The notes below the pieces were generated by a model that saw only the letters and a list, made by a program, of their open reading frames with translations, did not search any database and was not told the origin of the DNA. A program made the position numbers and the translations under genes. From assembly GCA_002778195.1 (NCBI GenBank), contig PCDI01000005.1, positions 20,987 to 83,892 on the forward strand: a DNA stretch of 62,906 nt, read 5' to 3'. Within the stretch, counting starts at the first letter, position 1; every line of letters starts with the position of its first letter. Shown here piece by piece: positions 10,912 to 20,937 of this stretch. Source of the DNA: Raffaelea ambrosiae. Lineage: Eukaryota; Ascomycota; Sordariomycetes; Ophiostomatales; Ophiostomataceae.

Positions 10912-11348
10912 ATGCCCGAAGCCTTCCATGACCGAAGTTCTGCGCTAGAAACAGAGTGTTTCCGCAAGCGTGCAATGCGCAATTCTTTGCGATTCACCCA
11001 AATTCCAGCGGCTAGGGGGGGCTAGTTGGGCTTGCTAGTGAAGCCAAAGAAATATTTGGCCAGTGGGCTCCAAGTGCGACATGTCACCAACAGCGGCCAG
11101 AGTGGATTAACCGTTCTTCCGCCCCGCGCCAGTGAGAGAGGACTGCGACTGGCACAGCGCAACAGCAGCGGCCGGATAGCGCCTAGAGAGGAAGTAAATG
11201 TACTGGGTTTTTTTTAGCAGTCATGAGAGCTGTGGGCAGTGCATTTTAGACGGTTTGCGAAACAGACACCAAGAAGAAAAGAAAACAGAATGAACACATA
11301 AAATGTATCTCACACACAATGCCTGCTGATTTAGGCAGGCGTCACTTG
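10912..11348. other. Intergenic; promoter side of the first Zn2Cys6 regulator
   Basis: This stretch lies upstream of the minus-strand regulator and downstream of the O-methyltransferase relic. I see no gene. It contains several GCGGCC/CGGCCG-rich patches but no clear repeated operator. Confidence 0.5.
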
Positions 11349-12357
11349 TCAATGACTTGGGTACTTGACTGCCAAAGCCAAGACCAGCTTGTTCTGTGCC
11401 TGAAGCCGACTTGTAGTGACCAACTTGCCCGCATCATTCCCCGTCCCCTCAATTATCTCCAACAGCTTTGTCGTTTCCATATCGCGCCCGTTGGACAGCT
11501 GCAGCAAGTTGAGATCGCGAGAACGTGTCATGGCTTCAACTTCTCCGCCCATGATACTGCCCGGCTCGGGAAGTACGTGTGTTGTCGGCAGTAGAAGAAC
11601 TGCACCACTAACCTGGAGCAAGCCGAGGTAGTCTTGCAGCTGTGCTCGGAGGGCCGATTCCGGCATGCACAAGTGGACGATGTAGACAGCTGCATCGGTC
11701 ACTGGCCGAGGCGTGCCTCGCGCACGATAGGTCACCGACATCTCGTCGTTAAGAGAGTTGGCACTGGAACTCGATCTCGATCTATAGTTTGGCTCCATCG
11801 CCGGTCGGGTTGTTTTTTTTTCATGTGGCCCGATTGGCAGAATGTTATCCTGCCACATATCGTCTGTGTTTGCTTCAGTTGACGACGGATTGCCGATTTG
11901 CACCATGAAGCGTAGGCTGGGGAACATGTCCGCAAGATGCCGTGTGATCGCCGCTGACCGTGCGCCATGCTGCAGATAGAGGTTAGACTCAGCAGGTACG
12001 GATAATGCCGTCAGAAGCCCTGTCTTACTTCAACTATGCAAGCATTGCGAAGGTTTGACCAATTTAGGCATAAGAAGAGGTCGGCAATGACACAGAGATA
12101 TGCCTGCCACTGGCGCTCAATCTTGTGATTATTTCGGCGGATGACATCAAACGGGACTGTTGTGTCTGTAGCCGGACTGTATGCACTCTCGCCATCTGCC
12201 GGCGAAGATCCCACCCGCTCTGTTGCCGCCGGCAGCTGCCACGCTGTGGGAGTAGCCGATTCGGCTAAAAACACAGTGGCGTCCAGCAGTGACTTGTCAG
12301 AAACAAATTTAGCGGAGAGTGCGGTGTAGGCAACATGGTCTGGCCGTGGTAATACAA
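11349..12357 (-). pseudogene. 5'-truncated O-methyltransferase relic
   Basis: Two segments join across a 59-bp intron (12028-11970). The upstream part, from RPDHVAYTALSAKFVSDKSL (about 12345) through FLAESATPTAWQLPAATER, corresponds to the winged-helix region of fungal family-2 O-methyltransferases. The downstream part (HGARSAAITRHLADMFPSLRF, VTDAAVYIVHLCMPE, VSGAVLLLPTTHVLPEPG) corresponds to the SAM-binding half. The frame runs into a stop just upstream of 12357, where sequence becomes AT-rich, and the neighbouring transporter ends at 12587. There is therefore no room for the missing N-terminal dimerisation region and no start codon. The usual glycine-rich SAM loop is replaced by VEHGARSA. 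The 3' half is intact without stops, so the loss is recent, or a different shortened product is made. It lies between the first regulator and the DHA1 transporter. Confidence 0.7.
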
Positions 12358-12586
12358 GTATTTATTCTAATACCTAATAAAAATAAATTAATATATATAT
12401 ATAGTGAGTTGGAGTTGGAGGAAGAAGAAGAAACAGTGATGAAAAAAGGAGAACTACCTGTTTGAAAAGCAGACATGTATATAATAAGACTTTGTTTGCT
12501 ATCCCCGTTCCGCTTTCAATAGTGTTGATTTTTATTTTTTTTATTGTTAAAAAAACAGAGTCGGTACTTTGAATTTTATTACTTTA
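12358..12586. other. Short AT-rich spacer at the break of the O-methyltransferase relic
   Basis: This sequence is AT-rich with a TATATATATA run and a GAAGAAGAAGAA stretch. It sits exactly where the 5' end of the methyltransferase should be and abuts the stop codon of the DHA1 transporter, so it probably marks the deletion or insertion that destroyed the gene. Confidence 0.5.
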
Positions 12587-14350
12587 TTATAGGTTAACGG
12601 GAAATTGCTTCCTAAGAGTCTCGCCGTAAGCGTGAAATAGAAACGGCACCGGTATGAATGCTAAACAAATAAAGCCCAGAACACTATTACCCCAGCCCAA
12701 ATCCAGCTTGTCGTATAAGGTGGGCGCGACGAGGTCAAGGAAAGCACCAAACGGGCAGCGGATAAGAAGATTGGCCGCGAGTGCAGAGGCGGCGCCCTCG
12801 GCACCAAACGAGTCGACCAGATAAAGCTGGCCAGGGACCATGACAACCAGTGCACCCACGCCAATAAAGAGGGTCCCAAGAATGGGTACGATCCAGTGTG
12901 TGTGGCTATAAGCGCTCCAGCCGTACCAGAAGAACCCGATTGGGGTGACCAACCCGAGCCACTTCATGAGGACGAGACGGTCCTCAGGTCGGGCCTTGTC
13001 GCCCTTGGACCGCATCAGCTTGTCACTCGTACGGGAGAAGATGATTAGGCCAATGATCATGCCGATGCCTAAGCCGAGGTAGACAAGGCCGGCGACGCCC
13101 ACACTAAACCCGTAAGTCCCGCGGAAAACAGATGTAAACGTGGCAAACAAGAGGAACACCAGGCCAAAGATAAAACCAGTGTAAAGTGAGATGAGGAGGA
13201 CGATGGGGGAAAAGATGAGCATCTTGAGGGGGCGGGCAATGGCACGCCGCAGCAACTGGCCGGGAGTCTCGGCGTGGTCGAACCGGGGGGCGAGCTTCTC
13301 GTTTCCAGTCTCCTTGCGCAGGCGCGCGGCCTTGCGACGGAGCAGCACGATGGCGTTAGTCTCCTGAAAGGTAATAAAGGTAGCCAATGCGAGGACACCA
13401 CCCTGTTACGTAGTGTTTTGTTAGTTACAGTGGATACGGGAAAGTTATAAGGTGAAGAGGAGTCCCCTGCGAGCCGTAACTCACAATAATTAGGATCAGA
13501 CGGAACGTCCATCGCCAGCCGATGTGCTGAGACACAAAGCCGCCGATGATGGGACCAATGACCTGTGATACTGGATTAGCAGGTGGTTACGGGGTACTGG
13601 ACTCGATGGATCAGAATGAGAACACAAACACACCGGGCCGATTAGGGGTCCAATGGCAAAGAGCGCCATGGCTTTTCCTCGTACTTCAACCGGGTAGAGG
13701 TCCGCAATAGAGCCGCCGCCCACGCTCATCGGCCCCGAGGCAGCACAGCCCGCCAGCAGCCGAAACGCCAAAAACTGTCCGAGACTGGTGCTAAATGCAC
13801 AGCCAAACGTGAAGCCAATAAATAAGACGTGGCAAATGTAGTAAATGATGCGACGGCCATACAGCTCAGATAGCGGGGCGAGGAAGATCGGTCCGATGGC
13901 GAATCCCAGCACATAGAGACTAACAGTCAACGTCGTGACGGTGGTATTGGTGATGCCAAAGTCAAGGGCCAGTTCGAGAGCCCCGGGGGCATACATGGTG
14001 GCGGCGAGGTTGCTGCAGGGCCGCAAGATCAGCAAAAAGGTCAGTGTATAACACAGGAGCAGAGGGGATGCAGAGATGAGACCAGGCGCTGTGTACCCAT
14101 TTAGTGTGAACAAACTGACGAGAGACACATGCACAGTCTTCGACGCTTGCGACCAGTTGCGAGGATTCTCGACATCATCGGGACCGTTCCAGTCGACAAT
14201 GTTGGGATTCGTCTCCGGCTCGTCGGGCGACATTTTTGCGTCATCGTCGGGTGAGCTGCTTGTATAGTGGCCGACTCCAATCACGCCTGGCTGCGGAGGT
14301 TCCCAGGCGCCAGCCTCAGAAGCTTGGCCCGAATGTCCTTGAGTTGACAT
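12587..14350 (-). CDS. MFS transporter, DHA1-like (12-helix) family
   Basis: Four exons (14350-14097, 14012-13634, 13562-13485, 13402-12587) yield 508 residues. The protein begins with about 60 hydrophilic residues including IVDWNGPDDVENPRNWS, the usual entry to fungal DHA1 polyamine/drug antiporters, then shows NLAATMYAPG, FAIGPIFLAPLSELYGRR, GPMSVGGGSIADLY and SQHIGWRWTFRLIL. It should act as a plasma-membrane proton antiporter. Intron 1 is 84 bp, free of stops and a multiple of three, so an intron-blind translation adds 28 false residues between TLNG and NLAAT. The ATG at 14350 is preferred because the in-frame codon 12 bases upstream is TTG. It is divergent from the regulator at 15166, sharing an 815-bp promoter. 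It may export the cluster product or an intermediate, or give self-protection; the substrate cannot be told from sequence. Confidence 0.9.
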
Positions 14351-15165
14351 GGCCAAAGACAATTAGCCGTTGTCTTTATGGTATTCTCAGTAAGCAAGAA
14401 ACTGGTTGTGGTCATAGATCTCGAAATTGGTCAGTTTGAAAAAATGAAAATGGAGGATATTAGGATAAATCTGTGGTTGTATAGAATGACAGAGGATCAA
14501 ACTAGAAAGGACAAAACTTTCGAGTCGTCTTTTAAAAGAAACCCAGTCCATCGCCACTGGTTTGGATAGAACACTCATTCAGGAGGCTTCTGCCCGTCTC
14601 TGGCGGTCTGCCGTCGGCGTAGTGATGAAGTCCGATGCTCCGCGTGTTGGACATTAACTAGTGAACAAGGCCCCCAGAACGAACCCTCTGTCTGTATTAC
14701 TTACTTCCCTGTTAATCCGTCTAGTCTCATCTCAGACTAAATGTCTGCACAGCAAGTATTAACGTGGCGGCAAAAAATGCTGACACCGGAACCTCAATGT
14801 AGCCAGCAATACCGACCGGAACGTAAAAAAAAAAAAAACAGACAAAGAAGAGACAGGACAGACATGAAATCGGCGGCTCAAGGTCTGATTGGATTGCATT
14901 TGGGCCGTTGTCGGATGTAACGTGCACGGAGCATCGGACAGTCGGAGCGGAGCATCGGCAATTAAAATTTAGCCCACCCCTATGCCTTGTCTCGCACCAC
15001 TGTCCATTCCACTGCCATCAACACGACACAAGAGAGCGGGTATGTGCCCGTCCTGGTCAGACAAGAGTCACTGCAGCTCGCCAAATCAGCATCTTTCAAT
15101 GACAAGGATATATTGGAGGCAAAGTTCTCATGCCTGTAGATTGATGATACCCGAAGAGCCTCAAG
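14351..15165. promoter_or_regulatory. Divergent promoter between the DHA1 transporter and the second regulator
   Basis: The 815-bp gap separates two divergent starts. It has a cluster of TCGGA/CGGAG elements between about 14,911 and 14,958 (GTCGGATG, CACGGAGC, ATCGGACAG, TCGGAGCGGAGC), which are half-sites of the kind bound by Zn2Cys6 proteins, and a poly(A) run near 14,830. I found no CTCG-N5-CGAG site here. No gene is visible inside. Confidence 0.55.
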
Positions 15166-17781
15166 ATGGAAAATGCTAACTCTGACAATCACGGCTGCAA
15201 CGACCACGGCCACGGTCACGACGACACCGCTAATATTGATCAACGCAGCAGCACCAGCCCTGTCGAACGGGGCCCCGGAAAAACACCGCGAGGCAGGGCA
15301 CGTTCGTTATCCAGCAGGCTTCGCACCAAGCCACAGAGATCCTGCAATCTTTGCAGGCAAAGAAAGTCAGCTCCCTCGTCTCTCTCCCGTCTTTCTTTTT
15401 CCGTATCTCAAACACACTCTCCCTTTCTACCATATACCTATCTTCACTACGGTTTACTAAGTCCAAGACGGACTCTTTAGGCTGCGATGTGATCGTCAAC
15501 AGCCCTGCATGAACTGCACCAGGCGAGAGCTGGGTGCTACATGCACCTACCCCTCAGAGACTGGGAATGGCAGAACCGAGAAGACTCACAGACAGCCAAC
15601 CACAGCGTTACAAGACCGAGTACAGCATCTGGAAAAGCTCATTCTGGAAATGGTGCAAGACCACCAGAGTCCCCACAGCCCTCAGACGCCCAAGGGAAAC
15701 AAGCCTTCCGGCGGTCCTCTCGACGGTCCCTTCGGCGGTCCTCTCGACGGTCCTCTCGACGGTCTGCGCTCCCGCTCCGACGCCACGACAGCTGCTTCGC
15801 CAAGCCTTGCCATGCTCGCCGGTGGGTCACCCGGGTTATCAACTGCTGTGCAGTCACCGCTTGAGGATGCAGTCGACAAGGCCTCCCCTTCTGCTTCAGA
15901 CTATGGGACCATGCACCATACCTCATCGGGCACAAGCTACGTTGGCAGTGCACACTGGGCTGCTGTGCTGGATGATATTGCCGTGCTGAAGATGCACTTC
16001 GAAAAGGATGAACATGTGATGGTTGATTGCCCACCCGTGGAGCCTGCTCAACCCAGTCTCAGTGGGCCTCAGCTCTTGTATGGCTGCACCAAGCTCACTA
16101 CCAAGGAGGAATTATTGGCGGCCATTCCACCTCGAGCAGTGGTTGACCAGTTGGTCTCAGGCTATTTTGATTCCTTTGAAATATCACCATGTAGGAACAC
16201 AGGCAACCTGTATTTCGTTTTTGTACTATGGCTGACACCACTGCCCAGCATTTATTCACAGTCTGCAATTTCTACAAGAGGTGTAGTATTTACATCCGTC
16301 TGGGTATTCAACCCTGGCCTGGCTAACCCTGCCATACTCAGTATGAACAGTTCTGGGAGTGCCCCAAGTCTATGACCGTCATATGGCTCGGCCAATTGTT
16401 TGCTATCATGTGCCTCGCGACTCAGTTCCAGCGATACAAATTGGACGCCAGCAGCATGGCCGTCTCGGGCACTTCGCCAGCAGAGCAGGACCACCAGCTA
16501 AAGCGGTCGGCCGAGAGCCTGCGGACCAAGGTCGTCCAATGTCTCATATTAACCGACTACATCAAAGGCGGACCCGGAGTTATGGAGGTGCTGATGCTCT
16601 ACTTTGCCACTGAGCTCTTCTTCAACCAGGATGCCCAGGTCGGCGTGTGGCTCCTGCTGGGCACTATCACCCAGCTTGCCATGCGCATGGGCTACCACAG
16701 AGACCCGAAGCACTTTCCGTCCCTCACGCCTTTTGCCAGCGAGATGCAGCGACGCCTGTGGGCCACCATTGTCGACTCCGACATTGCCCTCGCCATGCAA
16801 ATGGGTCTTCCACGGCTGATCCACCCGTCCCAGACTGACACGGGCGAGCCCCTTAACCTGGAAGACTGCGACTTTAGCACATCGACGGTCGAGATGCCCA
16901 CCTCGCGACCCGAGATGGACCAGACGCCCATGCTATTTCGACTGGTCAAATCGCGGCTCTTTGACGTGATCGGGTCCATCTGGGACCTGACGACCTGCAA
17001 CCAGCAGTCAACCTACGTCGAGGTCATGGAGATGAGTGCGCGGCTTCAGCAGGTGTACGCCTCTATTCCTGCATGCTTCCAGTGGCGGTCCAAGACGCTG
17101 TGCATGGCCGACTCGCCGCGCGCCGTCGTGCACAAGGTGGCTCTGCAGATCATCTTCCACATAGCAAGGATCATCCTACACCGCAAGTACTTTAGCTCCC
17201 CGCCCTCCAGGAACATGCACACCCAGCAACGCCACTCGCATCAGGAATGCCTAGATGCGTCGCTCAAGCTGCTGGACTTTCAGCACATCCTGCAAGAAAA
17301 AACAGAGCCCTTTGGCCAGCTGTACCACGAGCGTTGGAAAGTATACTCTCTGGTTAACCATTTCTTTCTGCTGGCCGCCAGCATCCTCTGCTTCTATTTA
17401 CAAAAGGATCCAAAGCTAAACTATAACGAGGCCGATGAGGGTCTCGACACACCGAGGACGTCGGCGTCGACAGCATCCATGGACGAAACCATTCGCGCAT
17501 CTCTCCGCAAGTCGCGCGACATCTGGGTTCATTCGAGCAGCTTCTCCAAAGAGGCCAAGCAGGCCGCCATGGCATTGGGCATTGTTTTGGGAATTAATAC
17601 AGACCGAGGTCCAGGTCCAGAGCAGAATACCAGTATGGGCGATACCGCCATCGTGGGCTCCGCGACCACCCGGGCATTTTCAATGCCGTCTACGGCTGGC
17701 AGTGATTTTATGACCAGCGTGGCCACTTTTCGTTCAAGTATGAGCATGCGTCCGCTACCCAGTAACCCAGGTCTATTCTGA
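15166..17781 (+). CDS. Zn2Cys6 transcription factor (paralogue of the regulator at 8420-10911)
   Basis: Four exons (15166-15365, 15481-16190, 16249-16280, 16342-17781) give 793 residues. The zinc cluster is split by intron 1 in the same codon as in the paralogue: CNLCRQRK + LRCDRQQPCMNC + TRRELGATC. Next come a short coiled coil (LQDRVQHLEKLILEMVQDHQ), a Gly/Pro/Leu/Asp repeat (GGPLDGPFGGPLDGPLDG), YVGSAHWAAVLDDI, IPPRAVVDQLVSGYFDSF, and the fungal-specific middle domain (AMRMGYHRDPKHF, MQRRLWATIVDSDIAL). Exon 3 is only 32 bp and encodes IHSLQFLQE, matching the 32-bp exon of the paralogue. It is nuclear and probably acts on cluster genes. A 50-bp candidate intron at 17771-17820 containing a poly(A) run would replace the last residues and extend the protein to 851 residues ending near 18005, adding a Trp/Pro/acidic tail. 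I cannot decide between the two ends. Confidence 0.87.
15709..15763 (+). repeat. In-frame 12-bp coding repeat (GGTCCTCTCGAC units)
   Basis: Several copies of a 12-base unit, coding for GGPLDGP-type repeats, lie between the zinc cluster and the regulatory domain of the second regulator. The length can change without frameshift; it is probably a flexible linker. Confidence 0.85.
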
Positions 17782-19053
17782 AAAAAAAAAAAAAAAATAC
17801 GGAAACTGACTTGGACACAGGTGACTGGGCCGAGGTGGGCGTTCCCTTCCCGGCCATCCCCCCTGCCTGGGCGAACTGGGCGGCGACCTCAGTGGATATG
17901 ATGCAGACCCCCACAGCGGACGAAGGATCACTAGAAGGTAATATTGCCACGCGGCGCCCCTTTCGCCTATCATATCCTATCGGCTGCGAGAATGTGAGAA
18001 GCTAATTCGCACGCCAGCAGCCATAGACCCAATCACCGGCATGTGCTTTCAGCCCTTGCCGTGGATGGGCTGAGACGAAGAGGAGTATCACCAGTCGCGT
18101 GTTTTCCGGGGCAGGAGATGGGGGTACAGCAAGATAACTGTCCGCAGCATCCCTGCAAGCGTGGAGGTAAGCGTATTCGTACATGGTTAGCGTGGTACAA
18201 AAGGTTGTCCCTTCACCCTTCAAAACTAATTGTACATAGTATCGGCACCTGGACACTCGCTGTTCAGTCTTACGTACGAGGTGTGCATGGGTAATAAACG
18301 TTAGTGCGGTTTTCTCGGAGATCGCAGCGCTGAAAGACTAATGTCCACAAACTGGCATAACATGTGGCCGCAGTTTCTCTGTGTGAAAAATATAACGTTC
18401 ATTCCCCCTGCTTTGTAGTCAGTTAGACTGTTTGCCGGTTGTCGCCTTAAGACGAAACGACGAGCCATACCGCATTCTGATAGAGCCGGATTTTACTCCT
18501 CATAAGGCCAAGATAAACAACAAACCATGTCGACATTTGCCAAGACGGCAGCGTGGCAACCCGTTTGGCCAATACAAAAAGTTGAAAAAATACGACCCTC
18601 CGATGCAGGCGCCTGTATGTTTTTTCTTGTTTTCCCGAATTGAAACGAGGATATGTGCCCGGAATTGGTTACGTGGCAGAGTGATTTTATGATTTGTTGA
18701 GTTTTGGGAGAGAGAGAAAAAAAAAACCACTGACTCGAGGTCAATGGCATGGTACAGTGGGATGATCGCTGGCTTCCCCTTGCCGTAACGGGCGAAGGTT
18801 TCAGCAGGAACTAGACCAAATCGATAGATCTCTTCCCTCGTCTTCTCGCCTTGTTCGTATGAAGAGATCGCTGCCCTTATGAAGACAAACGCCAAGAAAT
18901 AAGAAAGGGGTTGGGGGCTAACCGCTAGGTTAAAAGCTTATATATATGTAAATTATTACAAGCAGCTCGGATCCGCCCTGGGCGTCCTAGGCTGGCTGGG
19001 CGTGGATGTTGGTGGCAATTGAGAGAAAAAAGAGAGAAAGCGAGAATGGGATC
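17782..19053. other. Intergenic, possibly with an extra 3' exon of the second regulator
   Basis: The first part (17821-18005) could be a terminal exon of the preceding regulator. The rest, to the start of the AflR-like gene, shows only short open frames and no recognisable product. I saw no AflR-type palindrome in it, only the half-similar TCGGAGATCGC at about 18,315. Confidence 0.5.
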
Positions 19054-20631
19054 ATGACGTCCCGACCAGAGTACCAGTCCTTGAGATCGTCCTGCGATCG
19101 ATGCCGTGCCAAAAAGCTCGGCTGCACCATATCCTCTGCCGAGACTGCACGTACGGGCGTTCAGCAGTGCACGCGATGCATTCGAGCCAGGGTGGAGTGT
19201 GTTTTTAGCCGAAGAGCCTCCACCATTAGGAGACAGATAGGAAGAGGGCAGAAACCGCCGGAATCGTCTACGGTGGATCACACAGTGACCAACGAGACAA
19301 ACGAGACAAATAAGACAAACGAGACAGACGAGACAAACGAGACATCGACCTCCACGCATCTGGAGCTCTCCTCGGAGGCCCTCTCTAGCCTGTTTGCGGG
19401 TTGGCCCCCGTGGACCTACAACACCAACACCTGGTCTGAGAATATAGTCGACGTTGAACAGACCCAGAAACTTGATGCACATATACTCGATACCGGGCTC
19501 GATGACGGCATGGCCGATTCCATTGGCAGCGCGAGTGCCGACAACATGGGCGATATCTTCACGATGGGTTTGTACGGACCGTTCACTGGTCATATTAGCA
19601 CATCCTCAGATGCTCCTGCCTTGGAAGATTATCGTCTTCGGTGTCCAGAGGTACCACTGCATTCTGTCGAACCCTCTCCTGAACACCTGAATGTCGAGTC
19701 TGCTACCGGTGGCGATGCTCCGCAGACGAAGCTGGACAGCTCTTCTCTATTTCATAGCATAACCCAACTCTCGGCACTCGTGGCCGAGATCCACGAGGTG
19801 CTGAACGCGCTCAGCAATAACCTACGCCAATCAAAGCTTGGTGGGATGGGGGATGTTGATTCCTATCCGATTAGTCAGGTGCTGACTCTGACGAGGAAGT
19901 TTTCAGTTCTGCTTCGTGATTTATGGTCCACAAGCTGCCCAGCCACAAATCCCCACCAACACGATGCGTCCTCTTCTGTACCATCATCGTCCTTCACTCT
20001 AGCACCGTCGGCTCCTGCTGAACCATGCTCCCCAGCCAGGGAATGGGAATATACAGCCACCCCGTTGGAAGGTCCCGAACCCAGTATCTCCATCACTCCT
20101 TCGGCATCGCTGGGTATGGCTGATGTGCCAACCATGCTACTGGTTCTTACCTGTTACGCTTCCCTCACAAGGCTCTATATGGCGATATTTTCCCAAATGC
20201 AATGCGGCCTGCGCCATGTACCGGTCAAAGCAAGCCATACCCATAAGACCAACCCAGAGCCACACCTGGAAGATCTCTTTTCATCCTCCAACGAAACATG
20301 GAGCAAAATGTACATGACGGTGCAGATGTTTCTCGATGAGTTCCACTCCTTGGATGGCATCGTCAGCCCTCCTACAGGACACCGCCTACATCAACAGCAA
20401 CAGAAGCAGCAGACGTCGAACGGCCACAGCAAGGCTGCCGAGGTCGACCCGGCGTCCCAATCGGATCCGACAAGATATTCTACTTGGTTCGCACATCAGC
20501 TGGAGATGGTCCGAACTGTGCTTGATCAGGACGCCACAAAACATCCGGGGAACAACAAGGAAGGAGTGAATGCTTTACTACGGCAAGGTAATTGGCTCAA
20601 AGCCTTGCTACGGGAGCGAATGGGCTTCTAG
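19054..20631 (+). CDS. AflR-like Zn2Cys6 regulator
   Basis: A single exon of 525 residues. The N-terminal zinc cluster has cysteines at residues 14, 17, 24, 39, 42 and 49 (CDRCRAKKLGC ... CTRCIRARVEC), followed by the basic patch SRRASTIRRQIGRG. The middle loop of 14 residues is longer than usual. Residues about 80-97 are NET/NKT/DET repeats. The C-terminal half resembles the AflR family domain, with SITQLSALVAEIHEVLNAL, a Thr/Ser-Pro linker and MLLVLTCYASLTRLYMAIF, where AflR proteins show a CY..L..IF pattern. AflR-type proteins are nuclear activators of metabolite clusters and bind TCG-N5-CGA. The gene ends 306 bp from the 3' end of the convergent PKS-NRPS gene, and such sites occur in the PKS-NRPS promoter, so it is the best candidate for pathway activator. 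An in-frame ATG at 19006 would add 16 residues; 19054 gives a more typical N-terminus. Confidence 0.85.
   Translation: MTSRPEYQSLRSSCDRCRAKKLGCTISSAETARTGVQQCTRCIRARVECVFSRRASTIRRQIGRGQKPPESSTVDHTVTNETNETNKTNETDETNETSTSTHLELSSEALSSLFAGWPPWTYNTNTWSENIVDVEQTQKLDAHILDTGLDDGMADSIGSASADNMGDIFTMGLYGPFTGHISTSSDAPALEDYRLRCPEVPLHSVEPSPEHLNVESATGGDAPQTKLDSSSLFHSITQLSALVAEIHEVLNALSNNLRQSKLGGMGDVDSYPISQVLTLTRKFSVLLRDLWSTSCPATNPHQHDASSSVPSSSFTLAPSAPAEPCSPAREWEYTATPLEGPEPSISITPSASLGMADVPTMLLVLTCYASLTRLYMAIFSQMQCGLRHVPVKASHTHKTNPEPHLEDLFSSSNETWSKMYMTVQMFLDEFHSLDGIVSPPTGHRLHQQQQKQQTSNGHSKAAEVDPASQSDPTRYSTWFAHQLEMVRTVLDQDATKHPGNNKEGVNALLRQGNWLKALLRERMGF
19291..19344 (+). repeat. 9-bp coding repeat (GAGACAAAC units)
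   Basis: Six near-identical 9-bp units encode Glu/Lys-Thr-Asn/Asp repeats in the linker after the zinc cluster of the AflR-like regulator. Copy number could vary between strains without changing frame. Confidence 0.85.
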
Positions 20632-20937
20632 GTTATAATTTTGGCGCACGGGCACTTAGTAATTGGGGATAAGGGAAACGCAGGGGCACACAGGCTTCAT
20701 TTCAGACGCATCCAGAAGACACGAGAAAGGCTACAAGAGGCAAATGGCCCATGAGTCGATATATCATGAAATTAAATGTTCACATGCATACAAAACGGAA
20801 AGAACAAAGCAAACGAAGAACTGATTAACGCAGATCGAGATTGAACCAAACAAAAAAATTAACAGGGAGCCAGAATGATAAAAACCCAAGGTCTGCAAAG
20901 GCCACAGTGCTGCCTCGGCGAGCCTCTCGCTCAATTC
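20632..20937. other. Convergent 3' spacer between the AflR-like gene and the PKS-NRPS gene
   Basis: This spacer is AT-moderate and no gene is visible. It presumably holds the two 3' untranslated regions and polyadenylation signals. Confidence 0.6.

Noticed and set aside
14363..15165. Small open frames between the DHA1 transporter and the second regulator
   Set aside because: They are short, lack motifs and occupy the divergent promoter; chance frames fit better.
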